Source: Galbula dea (taxonomy: Eukaryota > Chordata > Aves > Piciformes > Galbulidae). From it: a DNA stretch of 64,000 nucleotides. The DNA lies in assembly GCA_013399015.1 (NCBI GenBank), contig VWZX01010817.1:1364001-1428000 (forward strand), in the 5' to 3' direction. The translations under genes and the position numbers were made by a program. Shown piece after piece: positions 1-13,964 of this stretch (its first letter is position 1; every line of letters begins with the position of its first letter). Under the pieces are notes generated by a model. That model ran no database searches. It was not told the DNA's origin and saw only the letters and a program-made list of their open reading frames with translations.

Positions 1-2908
1 GGACATGTTGGGGAGTTGCAGATCTGTTTAGGTCTAGTCTGATCTTGTGTGCTGTCTGAAGGTAGAGGGCATCTGGAATTGCTCCTGAACTGCATCTTCC
101 AGTTATTCTTATGCTGAAGAAATCAAGTGCAACCAAGATCAACAGATAAACTTATACAGATTTTGTCACTGGACACCTTAGAGACATCTAGTGAGTGATT
201 GCAAATATTGTTGAAATTTCTTCTAACCTTCTCTTGGGCACTCTTTGTAGTCATTCTTACATAGATCAGATCTGTGCCATTTGAAAGATCAAAGACTCTC
301 CCTTTCTGTAGGATAAAATGCAGATATTATTTCTGGTTTTGTTTTGTTTTTTTTCTGAACACATTTCAATTTTCCTTAGCACTGGCTATTGACTTGCACT
401 GTGTTAAGCTCAACTGGGGTGAGATATTATTCAGTAAAACCAAAAAAACTTTAGTCTCTGCCTTTTTTTAAAATATATTCAAATGTGAGGATAAATGTCA
501 TGCTGTTGCAAATTATTTTTACTTGGAGGTAAACATATAATATAGTTGTATGTGGCATATCATTTGGGGTCAGTGACCAATCTTACCCAGGGGAACTATG
601 ACAGGACCTGCTTTGTGTCTGTACTTGTGTTTGATGGAGAAAGTGTAATAGGTAGCTGCATAAAGTGATGATCGAATATAATGACCTTTCATGTGCCCTT
701 ACTTAAAAGCATGTAAATTTTCCATTTCTCCTTAGCAATAAAGTTTTTTTCTCTTTGGCTTCTGTAAATATAATATTCTTAAATATCATTAACCTCATTG
801 TTTATCTACACAACACCTCCTCAGAGCACTGGTATCCATCCTAGGACAAAAAATAAAAAATTCTTTTCCTTTGACAGTCTAACAGGATTTTTTGATAAGA
901 GCACTGTCTAAGGCCAAGTTCTTTCTTTCCTTTGTGGTCTTTTCAGGTTTAGGTAGTAACAGCTTAAATACTGACAATCCATTGCCCTGATTTACTTCAG
1001 TTTCTGTATATTGTCTTCCAAGAAGAGATTTCAGTGGAAGAGAGGTTTGGAAAAATTATTATACCTTCCTGATGCTCAGGGACTAGCCCTGTGTCTGTTT
1101 TGAGAGTAGCTTATTAGAGCAAGCTGCTTCTCTTTGCATGTACCTACTGCATGATCCCAAGGACTCTTTCAGAGTTGCTGCCAGCACCAAGTGGTGCATG
1201 CAGGGTTTCCTCTCCCTTTTTGTTGTGGTGTAGTAGGGTGCCAGTTTTGGGTAGGATGTGCCTGAGCAGTGGTGAGGCTGCTCTGGTAGGAGACTTCAGA
1301 GCTGTTTGGTTTCTGGAAACCAGTGCAGACCTAAAGCAGGAAAGGAACTCATTCTGTGTGGTTGTGCTTCTTGACAGAGCCTTATGGATGTGTTGTTAAT
1401 ACCATTTAGAGACATGCTGGTTTCCTTTCTTAAACAAGTACTGTGGAGAAACACTGTTTATTTTTATAGGCCTTCCCTTCCTTTGTGTCTTGTATGTCAA
1501 TGGATAGGAAGGGATTCTTCCTGTGAGTGAAAGGAAATAATGTATTCTTTTCACTTTATAAAACTGACAGTAAGTAATTTATGCCAGAAACAATGTTTAT
1601 AGGGTTTTTTAAGAAAAAAAAACCCTCAAATTTCTACACTGCACAGTTTTTGAGTATAAATAAATCATAAACCCTACGGTGGAATAATATGATTTTTTCA
1701 TAAACTTTTCCCTTCCCTTGTCACTGTTGAGTTTGCCTTATGATTGCACAAAGTGATAGTCCTCTTTCCCCCCATTACTTTCACAAGTTCCAAAATAACA
1801 CGTGAAACTTCTACTTTTCTACTTAGCTAGCAAATACAGTGCTCCAGAATTCAAGTAACACCTCTCCTGCTCCAACAGCTTTCCAGCTCACTGCAAATAC
1901 CCACCACTGCAAAATGAGAGCATAGGGTGCCTTGCTTTTAAATAAAGCCAAGTGTTCTATGTGTAACCAACCAGTAAGGAAAAAAAAAAACTTTTTCAAC
2001 TGTCAACTGTTTGTTTGTTCTAGTTACTAGATAATACTAAAGTAGTAGCCTTTCTGTGCCCCATCAGAGCTAAGACAGACATAAGCCTCTGTCTGCCACT
2101 TGTTGATTTACCTGAGAGAATGTGGGTTTTGGGCAGTGTGTTTGCATGTGTCACTTGTTCTTTCCTGGTTGAAGTCTTATAGTTGTATGGTGATGCAGGA
2201 GTAAAATCTATAAGTAAACAGGCCCTAGGTTATGCAGAGATGCTTTTCCCTCAGCAAGTTCAACATTTCTGTGCTAGAGCTCACAGGCACTTTTTGCATA
2301 TTATCTGAGTGACGATGGATGGAATGCCATCTTCAAATGGGCCTTTGTATCAGCTTCTCTGGTTTCTGTCCAAGTTGAGATAGGACAGGAGGGATGAAAT
2401 CTGTACTGCTTTTGTTCAGCTGGCTCAGGGAGTGCTGCAAAACAAAGAGAAAGTTGGTTTTGGGAACAGTCAGATGATGGGAATTCTCACCTCCTCACTA
2501 AATTCAACTCTTTATTATCCAGATGTGCAATACTCTTGGGGAGCACAAGACAGCTTGTAACTTTTTTTCATATTATGTATACAGGTGTGGAGAGAGAGGA
2601 GCTTTTTGTTTTCAAATAAACAAAAATACATGGGGCAGTGTTTAAGAGCTTTGTAATTCTTTCACATATACATCCACAGACATATACAGACAATGTAGAT
2701 GCTTCTTTACACTTTTTTGTGAGAGAACCCCATGTCACCTGAGCATCTTAAAAATATTTTATGTGACAGTAAAGTTGCTGTTGAAGAGATTTTCTTATTT
2801 TATACTTGAGGAAAGGAGGGGTGGGAAGACTGAGGGCCACAGTTGTCAGATCTCCTATGCTATTGGGATAATCATGTTCCCTTGTCTTCATGAACTTTGG
2901 TTTTACTA

Positions 2909-2961
2909 GGTTTTGGGGGGGTTTTTTTGTTTGTTTGTTTGGGGTTTTTTGTTGTTGTTTT
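2909..2961. repeat. G/T-rich low-complexity tract
   Basis: This is a run of T and G blocks: a seven-base G run, a T run, repeated GTTT units, then GGGG followed by TTTTTT and GTT units. Only G and T occur across about 50 bases. The same style of tract recurs in both orientations elsewhere in the window (for example 7858-7910, 15388-15485, 26753-26804 and 62439-62488), so it is a class and not a single accident. Confidence 0.85.
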
Positions 2962-5900
2962 GAAGGGGTATATTGGCTTTGGTGTTGGCTTTTAAAATGT
3001 ACAGAAGAGTTCAGTTTTCAGTGTCTGAAATTGAGAGATTAAAGTCTGGGTATATTTCCATTTTAAAGATCTATTTGCAGCTATAAAACTGATATTGTTG
3101 CAATAAAGTGTGGATTTCTGTTCACCTCTTCTGTTACTCTTACCTAAAATCTATTAGTTTATGGAACCTGAAGGGAGGTGGAGGTGTGCAACTCAGTCTG
3201 AGAGGGTAAATATTCAGGATGGGTTTTATCCTTGTCTTATTCCTGTTCTCTCTAGAGAATGTGATTGCAGCAGTCAGCAACACGTGACCAGAGTAACATG
3301 TTTGTATAAACTGGATTATGTAAAGTAACAACTTAGGGGCATGAGTTTTTATGGTTTATTTTCAGAGCTAGATCAAGAGCTCCCACTGTTGTACCTCCTT
3401 CTGTTCCTACAAAAAAATATCATTTTGGCAGTACTAGAGATGTAAGATAACAGAAAATAGGCATTGTTATAAAAGCATTGAATGTTCTGGAGTGTTCAGC
3501 CTATTGCTTGTTCTCTGTTAAACAAGCTTCAGATTTGTTCTGGAAAATCTGGCACTAGAAGAAAACTTAGTGATGTCGTTTTGGCCCAGCTGTCACAGTT
3601 CCTCAGAACCATGCTGTTGTAGCCTCACAGGGACACTTGCCTGCAGATTCCTCAGCAAGATCATTTTGTGCACCCATCGAATACATCATTGCATATGATC
3701 TTTTCTTGGGATGCTGTCATGAGAGGGTGGGTGACATCTGTGACAGGCACTTGCATCTGAGATGGGGCCTGAAATTTTTAGTTGTAAGCACATTGGCATG
3801 GTATTGAATGCCTCAGAACTATGCTCATTTTCTGTCCTATTTTGTTAACTGCACATCTTACCTAGATCCATGGAAAAATAATTTTTATTTACCAGAGCGG
3901 GAGGTTTACTTTATTGTTCCATACAGAAGCATACATTATACATGGGCAGATTTCAAGGGTAACAGACACACAAGGGGAACAGGGGGAAAACAAGGACACA
4001 AACAGTTCCTACTTAGCCAAGTAATTTTGAACAAATCTTGGTGGCCACATTACTAGTGATTTGAACAGAGGGCAGTGACCTACTTGCTTCACCACACTGT
4101 TAATCGCTCCTTACATTTACTGTGTCAGCTTCAGTAAATGATGGATATAAAACTTTTCACTTACAACTATTTTAGATTACCCTGAATCATATTCCATCTC
4201 AGCCCTGGGGAATATTAATCACCATTTTATTACATTTAGCTGGAGAAGTTGGAATTCATTATCATAATTTTAAACTACATTTCATAGAGTAACAATGAGA
4301 TTGAACTAACATACACTTACTAATTAACATTAATAATAATTACAAGAAGAGAAAAACAATATGCCAGCAGTAGATTTTCCCATATGGTTCTGAACAGTAC
4401 CTTACTTTTTTCTGAAGTACCTTATTTTTAACACATTAACTGAAATTATTGTTCACTTTTCAAAAGTAGAAGTCCTTTTGCTGCAAAAAAGTCAGATTTT
4501 ATTAGACTGGAGTTTAATTTGACATAGTTCTTAGCACTCCCTTAATTTCCCAAAGCACTTTACAAAGAAATAACAGCAGCTAATAGTGTGATAGGCAAGC
4601 AGGTAAATCTATAACTTATTTACAGTGGGCCAATTCCAGGCTTGCTCTTAGCTTGCATAACTCTGCTGCAAGTACTAGATGGTGTGAGACTGATTCACCT
4701 TATCTAGGATTTGGTCCAAAGCCAGAGGTGTGTACATAGAATGGTGAAATATATGAAATATTATTTAAAAAAGGAAAATGAAAAGTTAGCCAGGAGATCC
4801 TGCTTATTCTTATTACTTTTTAGAGTATCGTGATTCAACAGCCACAGAATTCAGTAAACACTTTTGGCTCAGCACCCACAGGAGCAGTAAGATCTTAAAT
4901 TTTAGCTCTGAAAGACACTAGCCAAGGGACAAATGAGATTTTCTTAAATGTCCCATCAACTACAAGCCACTTTTGTAAGTGAAGATGTATTGCAGGTGCA
5001 GAAAAGCACATGGAAACACATGTATCATTTTGTGCTCAGAGGAGAAAGATGGAAATACAGTCCTGTTTCTAAAAATGTTTTTGTTTGCTCACTTAATAAA
5101 TCACTGCTGTTTCTTAGTCTGTGAGAAGCAAACCTGAGGTCAAGTTGATCTTCAGTCCAAATACTTGTCTGAAGTACTTGAGAAGTATCTGTAGTTTCAC
5201 TCTGTGCAGACCCTTGGTGACAGGGATCAGGAGTTGAATGAGAGGTTGTTCCCTGACAGTATAATTTTTTATCATTTGGGGCTTTTTTTGTGTTTCTATT
5301 TTGGTTATTTTTTTGTTTGTTTGTTGTTTTTGTTCTCTGTTTTCTAACCATCTTTTTCCACTGAGGGAAGCAGCTGCATGTCTATATGTCAGGTGTCATT
5401 TGTATATACAATCCCAGGGGCCCAACTTTAAAGAAACTCTTGTCTTATTTCACTGAATGAAAGGCTTGTCCATCATAACACGGTGTTCTAATATTAATAC
5501 AAATCCAGTGGCCACTGCTGATAAATTGGAGTTTCCAAATTACCTGTACATTCTTTTCCCATTAAAAATACTATTTCTGTTTACATATCAGCTTCTGTCA
5601 ATCCTGCCTTTGACCTCTGTTGTTGTTGATTTCTGAATCAGATGTTTAAAATCAACTTATTGTTTGCACATTTTAGTTATTGACTGGACAGCATGACCAT
5701 AAATATAGTACAAAAAAAAAAAAGTGAGTTGTATTTAGAGATTTCACATAGAATTTGCTTTGTTATAGTCTTCTTTGGTATTATGTTTACATAACATTTT
5801 CCCTTTAGCTGTACTTCAGTTGAAAGCATTCTGGCTTGAAAAATAGGAATAATATTATTTCATCTTGCACTACATATTTTGCTTATTTATTTTGAAAGAT

Positions 5901-7857
5901 CTTGGAAAAAGGAATTGCTTTTTCTGTTGCTTTTTTCCTAAGAGTGTCATGGTCATTCATTTTCTCCACTGAAGCACTGATTCAAAAACATTTATATTTT
6001 TTAACAGAACTGATCTTTATGTCAGACCCTTTCATATATGGAAAATGTTTGAAAATACTGACTTTTGAGTATGCTTAGTTTTTTTAGTGTTTTTTTTTAA
6101 GCAGCTTCCAGGTTGTTAATTTTTTTAATACTAAAAGTCAAAGAAGACAGTCACTGTGTTTGAGCTACACTGACCATTGTTTTGGTGCTGATGGCTGCTA
6201 CTGTCATGTAGGAAGCAATTTGAACCTGATAGGGAGAGGAACAAAAAAAGTTTTTGTTCTCCAGAATTCTTAGAATAATGAAAAATTAAAGAAAGAAAAC
6301 TTTAATGGTTTTGACAACTGTTAATAGTATTTGAACAATGTAACTTTGACAGATATCTCCTGCAAATATGGTCAGTCTTCTGGACAGCAAAAGATGAGAT
6401 ATCTGAGACTGAACATGATCTTGGCTTAAGTCAGACCTTACCATCATGTCTTACCATGAGGCCTGAGTGGCATAGGAACAACCTATTCATGGGCAGACAT
6501 TTTTCCACTGCATAGGTTCATGCACGTTTGTGGAGTTGGCTATGAGTTTCTGTATTTTTTTTTCTCTTGGTAGATGTGAGAGGCATCACATGTCTGTAGA
6601 TGGCATGAAGGTGTCTTCAGCACTGATCATTCTGCTTTCAAGCAATAAAATCAAAGTTGATTAGTGTTTACATTCAGGAATGACCCCAAGTTCCAGTACA
6701 AATGCCAGAAAAAGGGTTAGTTTCACAGACATATAACAGAGATACTACATGTGCTGTTTTCTTGTCTTTTATCGCAGTCAGCTGCTTGATGGTACTGTCT
6801 TCAGCTTTTCAAGTGAGTTCTATTAGTACCTATCTTTAGCAAATTGGAAAAGTCCACTGACTTATCCAGCATTTCAGCTAGAAGTTTTGGAAGTACTGAT
6901 TATTTCAACCTCTCCTTTATCAAAACATCTACTCATGCAGACAGAAATATGCAGTGCTAGATCTACAGCACTGTTAGCTCTCCAGGGAAATGTGAAGGAA
7001 AGGAATCTCCTGTGAGAATTCTTCATGAACAGGCAACAGCAGCATATCAGCTATTTTAGCTATTTCTTAGCAGATGGTTTGACAATCTGTTACAAGTTTT
7101 TCCCTAACATGCAGTCTTCCCTCTTTGCTTTTCTTCAAGTGATGAAGTCTCTGGGTATCTAGCTCCCAAAAAAATATTCCACTTCGATCCTTAGTGACAC
7201 TCTATGCAGTGAGCTTTCCACAGATACCCACTGCTCAACAGGATAACTCCAGATCCTGTTATAATCTGCCAGGTAGAAATAGATTTATCTATTAGCCCAG
7301 AAGACTGGACTTGTTTCATCATTGTGACAGCTTCCCATGAGCCTGTATTCATCAGATTCCCTCAAAACAGCCAGCTCCCACATCATCTGACAGCTAAATT
7401 TCCATGACCAGCCTCTAGGTTAATACATCTTTAATCTTTGTTTAATTATTAATAATCCAGGTTGTTATCCATCCACCCTTCTCCCTTTATTTTAAATTTA
7501 TTAGTGGATGTGCTAAAGCACACGGATGCATTCTGATTTTTATTTCTCTAGGAAACTGCCAGTGATCTGCACTTCTTGTGTTTGGCATCTAGTGACTTCC
7601 TGGAGCAGAAAGAGGCAGGGGTAGGTTTATGAGCAGTGTGGCAGGGAAAGGGCATACACAGTATGTCACACACAGAGACAGTAACATATGATAGCTTGCA
7701 AGTAGATAAATAGAGACTGATAGAAAAGCAAAAGTTAGCTTTCTCTATTGATCTGAGTGGGAGGAGAAGAGTCTCAAATATCTTCAAAGGACATTTAAAG
7801 GTTTTTTCTTTTTAGCTGTTTCATTTTGAAGAGCACTCAATCCCTCAAACTAAGCAA

Positions 7858-7910
7858 GAAAAAAAACCAAAACAACAAAAACCTAACAACCAACTAAACA
7901 ACACAAACAC
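7858..7910. repeat. A/C-rich low-complexity tract
   Basis: This is an almost pure A/C stretch built of AAC, AAAAC and CAA-like units, the complement of the G/T-rich tracts seen elsewhere. It lies about 90 bases before a short CR1 tail, but nothing shows that the two are linked. Confidence 0.85.
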
Positions 7911-7996
7911 AGAACTAGATACACATAAATATATACATATATTAGCATAGGAGTGGAGGCAGTACTGCGACTGTGCCTTTGAGATACGTTGTCCAT

Positions 7997-8082
7997 ATCA
8001 CAGAATCACAGAATATTAGGAGTTGGAAGGGACCTCAAAAGATCATCTAGTCCAACCCCCCTGCCACAGCAGGATTCCCTAG
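7997..8082 (-). mobile_element. CR1 LINE, short 3' tail only (5'-truncated)
   Basis: Read on the reverse strand, this is the last 85 or so bases of a CR1 non-LTR retrotransposon: an AATCCTGCTGTGG start, a GG run, TTGGACTAGATGATCT, a GAGGTCCCTTCC block, then the terminal repeats of the ATTCTGTG type. CR1 inserts by target-primed reverse transcription and is very often 5'-truncated, so a tail-only copy is expected. It reads TGTGGCAGG where the longer copies in the window read TGTGTCAGG, and TTTTGAGG where they read TTTCGAGG or TTTCAAGG. The copy at 51035-51125 is almost identical over its whole length. The two truncation points differ slightly. Confidence 0.93.
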
Positions 8083-11000
8083 TATTTGAGCACCCTGGCT
8101 TGAATTTCTCATTCCTGCCTCCCCAGGTGTCCAGCAGGGCACTTCAGTGCTGATATGAAGCACCAAACTTAACTGCAGTCTTGGGCCTCCTTTCTATAAA
8201 TCACACTTCTAGTGTGGAGAACACTTAGTAATTAAAGCCCCTGCACTCATTTTCGCTTGTGACTTGAGCTAGATTCAATTTAAATCTCAAAACCTGGCAG
8301 TTAAAAGCTGTCAGTCTAATTGATTCAGTACTGAGAATGGTTTCCTTTTCATTTACAAGTAAGGGTTCAGATTGATTTTTATTTTTAAATCCAGATCACT
8401 GTGTCTACCCTGTTATGAATTGCAAAAAACTTTCCTGGCTGATTCTAATCTGTCAGTCTTCAGCAGACACTACAACTTTAGGCACTTGAAATTAGATTAA
8501 TTTCTGCCAAGGCAAAAAGAAATTGCTGTTTTACTGTTAGCATCTATTTCAGAACTTGGCTTTCTGAGCACCACTGTGATGGGAAATTATGACTTTAAAC
8601 CCTCTGGGCCAACCTTTAGCATCAGTGCTACAAATTTGCTCCACCTCAAGTGACATCTGATGAACAACAGGATTAGATTGATTCATTTGGCACTGTGGTT
8701 AATTCATGTCAATGTTTCACCAGTATTACCGTGTACTGACTACAGCAAGGGAAGCAGCTCAGCTGCCTGGTATCTCAGTGGTTGTCAGAATGCTGTTGGC
8801 ATGGGTAGGGTTTTATTATGGTATACAGACCCTTTGCCTGAGAGTATTCATTGCTGCCTTCTCCCACACTTCTATATGGGAGGTAACCCTGAATGTCTTT
8901 GCCTTTTGACTTCTGTGGTTTGCAAGGGGATGTATAGCTCTGCTCTCAAAACCTAAATCATAAGTCTTGTGTTCCTTCTTATGCTGTCTGGTTAAATCTC
9001 TCAGTTTTAGATCTATGGCTGCTCAATCTATGCAACACAGGAGAAAATGCTGACTGCATTGTAAAACTCCAAGCTGGAAGGCTCATAGATCAGCTTTATT
9101 TGAGCAGTAACACTTTTTGGAAAAGCTACTGGCACTATGTCTCTGGGTTAGATGTGTGTTGAATGTGTAATTTCCTTTCTACCTGTTTCAAAATGATGCA
9201 GATGGAATAATAACAGAAGACTATTAATATGACCTTCTTCCTGTAAGGACAGGTTGTTCTCTTCTTCCTCATGCTGGAGAGTAGCTTGCTTATCCTTCCG
9301 GTTTCAAGAGGATTTCTGGGATTGGAAAGCACAAGAAGATAGTGTAGCACAAACTAACATATAGACAACAAAGGTCTTGTGCCTGGTCAGAGGCTAAAAT
9401 CATTATCTTCATATTTTTACATTTTACTAGCTTTTTTGCTCACCTTCAGGTTAAGCTGGCATGCTTTGTAAGAGAATAAAAATAAAAGCAGAAAATAAAA
9501 CTACAGCATGAAGTTGTCAGCAAACTCAATCATTTGCCTCTGTAGGAGATTCCCACACCTGCTTGATGACAAACAGGCATCAGAAGGAAAATCAATACAT
9601 CTGAATCTATTTTCTTCATATGAGTGGATCTGTGGCATACAGGGAGGAAAGTTGAGCAGGAAGGTGGCAAGCCAAACTAAATTATTTCTGGATGAAACCC
9701 AGTTTCTGTGAACAGATGAAAATATTCCTTTTAGCTCTCTCTGGAAATGCTGCTCATTCGGATTAAGATACTAAGATACTGTTATAAGTTGAGGCTTTGC
9801 TGAAGTTTAAGGTAGTAGAAGCTAAGAAGCACTGGACCAGTATACAGAGCCTAGAAATGAACAGTTCTGTTAGGATGAGATTTTGCCTGTATTAAAACTA
9901 AATACAAAACAGGAAGTAGATTTCACATAGTGGAAGAAAATCTCAGGAAATTTTGAGTTGTGTCTGTTTGTTTCCCTCCTAGTAGATAATTCATATCCAT
10001 AAATGTTGACATTCATTCATGTTCTTTCCATGTTCTAAGATGTGGAAGAGCTCTTACATCTCACAGAGAACACACATGATGTCTCTCATGCAGTTCTTGT
10101 TCTGCAGGGGATGGTTGTGATATATAAGCTACTTGGTTAGCAGCAATAAGTTTTTACAAACATGTTATTACTTGCTGGATTTCACTGCTACATCCAAGTA
10201 GTCTATTTAATAAACATTTACTGAACACTGAACGAATAAAATAATAATTTAACTGCACTGAAATCGGAATGAGATGAACTTGCCAAGGTTTGGGGTAGTC
10301 TTGGATCTATTAAAAACCTCTTTTGTTAAGTACAGCAGAAGACAATTTGCATTAGTGAAATGCAAAGTGGAGAAATTAATCAAGGAACATATTTTCTGAA
10401 TAATATTCTACCCTATCAGCTTATGATGGATTTGCTGTTGACAATAATGCGATATTAGCATGCACGACAGTTCCATCTCCCTGTATCAGATCCATGAGGG
10501 GTTTGAAGCAGGAGCAGCTGGCATGGAAGAATCTGTAACAAATCAGAAGGATACAATTACTGGGAAAACATGTGAAAAGAGATGGACTTCAAAGGTACAC
10601 ATCAATCAGGGAACACTGGAGATTAATACAATGTCTTGGGAAAAGCCCGAGTGTATCTCAGACAACATCATGCCATAAAGACAGATTAATAATTTCAGGG
10701 CTTCAGATCTCCATGAGTGCTGTTTCTCTAATATTGATAAAATACAGTGAAAATCTGAAATTAAAATGGTTTCTTTAGATACATTATTATCAAAAGGTGC
10801 CTGTGTCTCTTTTCTTACCTTGACAACCCCACTTCTCTCTCCAGATTTGAGGCTTGTAAATCTCTCTTCTTGTTAGACAAAAGTGCCATGCTGAAAATAA
10901 ATAAGTAAACATGTATCATTTCCACCTATTTATTCAAACACTCTCTAATTATTATTCTTTTAAGATGCTGACACCACTTCATATTATACCTATCTGCACC

Positions 11001-13964
11001 TGTAGATCAAATTTTGATCTAAGGTATTTTGCCTTGCTTAGATCAGAGACACAGCAGCTTATGTTCTGTACTCTGCTCTTGGTGACTGGAACATTTAGGA
11101 GAGAGGGAAAAAAGGGGAAAAAATAGCTTTCCAAAGAGAGCCTAGAACAGTGTGCTGGCCAGTGAAAGGACAATAGAAGGATCAGAGTATAATCCCAATC
11201 TCTGGCTGTAACAGCAAGACTGAAGTTTTCCAAGGACTGCTTGAAGCTTTGTGCCCTATTTTCCATGGTAGCACCGTGCACTGGTCACCTTGACTGTAAG
11301 CAGCATTGCTACCATGATTGATCATATTTATTAATTTCAAATATTAGTTAGCTATATAGCATATAATTACCAGAAATACAAATGCTGGGCACCATTGCCA
11401 GGTTATACATGCACCAGTGGTGACAAGCAGAGGAGAAATGCATCTCCACCTTTAACTATATGAAAGTCCAGCACCTAAGTGACCTTGCTCAGAACAAGTG
11501 CAAGGGTCACACTTTTCCACAGCTATTCAGGTGGTCAGTGGCAAAAAGGAAGGGACTACTTATCTTATTTAGTAGCTGAAACAAGTGAGTTTTATGCTCT
11601 CAGGAAGTGTGACCGTAGGACGATTACCTTACACCAGACATTTAACTTATTGACAGACAAGATTAGCCCTGTTTTAGGTATGCAGGGGTCAGCATGCAGC
11701 CCAAGAAAACCATTCCTGAGTATTTTCATCCACATGAAGGGAGAAATAACATCCTCAAATCTTACAGGAAAAACGATTGTTGTTAGAAAGCAATGTTAAC
11801 AGCTGTTGTATTCTTTTTCTAGTGGAATTAATTCCTACAAGGCACACCAGCAAAGCTCTATTCACAACCTGTATTTTTGTCATAACCTCTCAACAAGACT
11901 GAGCAGAAGCTGAGCAGCAGTTTGGCTGGCATCCTTGAGATGTAAATAATTTCATCAGGAAATCATGAGATCTTTTGATCTCTTTAAAATCCATAGCACT
12001 ACAAGCATATGAAACACAGGGAGTTAAGGAAAGACTGTTAACAAGAAAGGATGTGTACTGAGATAAGAAACAAAGCACTCAGTTCCTTGCAAGATGGCAA
12101 GAAGGTCAAGTAGTCAAAATTGCTCTTTGGCTTTTGGTGTATCTCATTGGCTTAGTGTCTCATCTTGATGTGGTTTTGGTTCATTAAAGCCACAGGAACC
12201 GAAGAGGAAAACAGCAGCATTTCTTGACAATCCAAAGATAAGCAACAAAATATAATACTCACAGCACAAGAAGAGTTGCTGGTTATACTTTGAAACATCT
12301 GTTTTTTACCTTACAGTGAAGACCTTAAGTGAAACTGCAGTGAAAGGAGATTTTTCTTTCTTTCATTATTTTTGCTTTCCTGCTATATTTTTCAGTTACC
12401 ACAATCTCTTAATGTCAGACCTCATAACAGGAGAGGTAGTGGACATGATAGGGATAAATGAAGCCAATAATCCAGGGAAAGGAAAAAAACCTCACACAGA
12501 TATATTCTATATACAGTCATATATTCCAAAGCAACAAAGAACTGGCTACAGTTATCTTTACAGATAAAGAGACAATAGAAGATTAATAACTCAGAAGTTA
12601 CAAATAGTATGCAAGCATCCAGGTTAAATAAAGATTTGGAGACAAATTATGTGTGTAGGTGGAAATGTGTACCTCTTTAGGCTTTTTGGTCCAAACTATT
12701 GAAAAATAATTATAATTCAGAATTCTAGAAAATATAAAATATCCTTCTTTCTTTGTCTTACCAAACTTATTAGACTGACTCTCTCAGGACATCAGGCTCA
12801 TAGACTTACAAGCACAAATCTTAAAGCAAGACAAACTGAGGCACTAGCATATGATGCGCTGTTTAATCAGTGACACATAGATATCCAGTTAAACATCACT
12901 CATATCATTACTACTTCTGATAAACCTGAATTTTCCAGCTTTTGTATGCATGAAATATGTATTTCAGATGATGATATGTTTTTCATGTAATGTAAGTTGA
13001 AGATTGCAGTAAGATAACTTTCTTAGTCTGATCTAACCAAAATCATATGACCAGAAGATTAAAACATAGGCTGGAAAATATTACTTGCTCAACTTGTTAT
13101 CTAAAGGCCTAAAGAAAGGTCAGAGATAATCCAAGGGAAGGCATGTTTCCCAGGCAGCAGCAGCAGCACAAGCCTTTTTTTGCTCCTGCTAGTTATACTG
13201 GATGCACGTAGGCTACAGCTGGGGGTGAGACTCTGTCCTCTCGTTTCTCTTAGTAAAGTGGCTCCTTTTGGAGCTTCCAGTTTTAGGGTATGAATGTTTC
13301 AGATCATTCTAATGCTGCAATAGTCCCTCTGCTCCTTGGTCTCCCTTCATGCTTTCCACCATGCAGCATCTCCCTGCATAGGCTCATTGATGATTTGATA
13401 TAGCATCACACAACTTGCTCCAATGGAGGCTCATAAGTAGCTACTCATGGCTGGTCAGAGCTTTAAGGCCCAGCTCAGCTGAACGTTTTATCCATTTTAA
13501 TACAGGAATGTGTCTAACAAACAGATATTTAATGCTAACTGCAGTGAGGTTTTACTTAGTACTAAAGGAAAGCAACATCTGAATTGCTGTTCTGAGTCCT
13601 TTCTCTTAACCAGTTATTCTTTCTGTTATAAAGCCTCCCAAAATATAATTCCAATTTACTCAAACAACATTCAGAGAGGAGATAGTGTTCTACATATAAA
13701 CTTATTTTCAGATACAGTGTTAATATGTCTACTCTTAAGAGAATAAATGCCACAGAGTTAAAATGTTGAGGGCAATTTTATAACATGTAGGTTTTGGTTC
13801 TTTAAATTCAAGGTACAAACAATACATATGCAGAGCTTTCCAGATGTAAAATACAGAAATCTCACCTGTTCTTGGGACTTCACTGGGGTCCTTCTTTTCT
13901 TTTATTCTATAGAAAAAGTGTGCAATGACTGTTACACAAACAGTACTGCATGTTTGTATCATTA
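8083..13964. other. Non-coding stretch, no gene recognised
   Basis: I recognise no gene or repeat family here. The longest frames (about 106 codons at 11479-11799 and 100 codons on the other strand at 10979-11281) have no domain or signal that I know and look like chance openings. A four-unit CAG run lies near 13158. The sequence is AT-rich throughout. Confidence 0.65.

Larger units (their letters stand above)
1..7996. other. Non-coding stretch, no gene recognised
   Basis: I see no gene in this stretch. Open frames are short and lack protein-like composition; the longest (about 108 codons, reverse strand, 5025-5351) comes partly from a low-complexity A/C-rich tract. The DNA is AT-rich with frequent homopolymer runs (A runs near 1612, 1981 and 5709; T/G-rich tracts near 340, 2909-2961 and 5283-5335). 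AATAAA occurs often, as expected in AT-rich DNA, and none is tied to a convincing exon. Short regulatory elements or very diverged repeats could be present and would not be visible by eye. Confidence 0.7.

Noticed and set aside
4540..4640. AAAGCACTTTACAAA, like the ends of some ancient SINEs/LINEs
   Set aside because: Only a short match; the flanks do not follow any family that I can recall.
5025..5351. 108-codon reverse frame rich in Lys, Asn and Gln
   Set aside because: The N-terminal third is the translation of the T/G-rich tract at about 5283-5335; no support as a gene.
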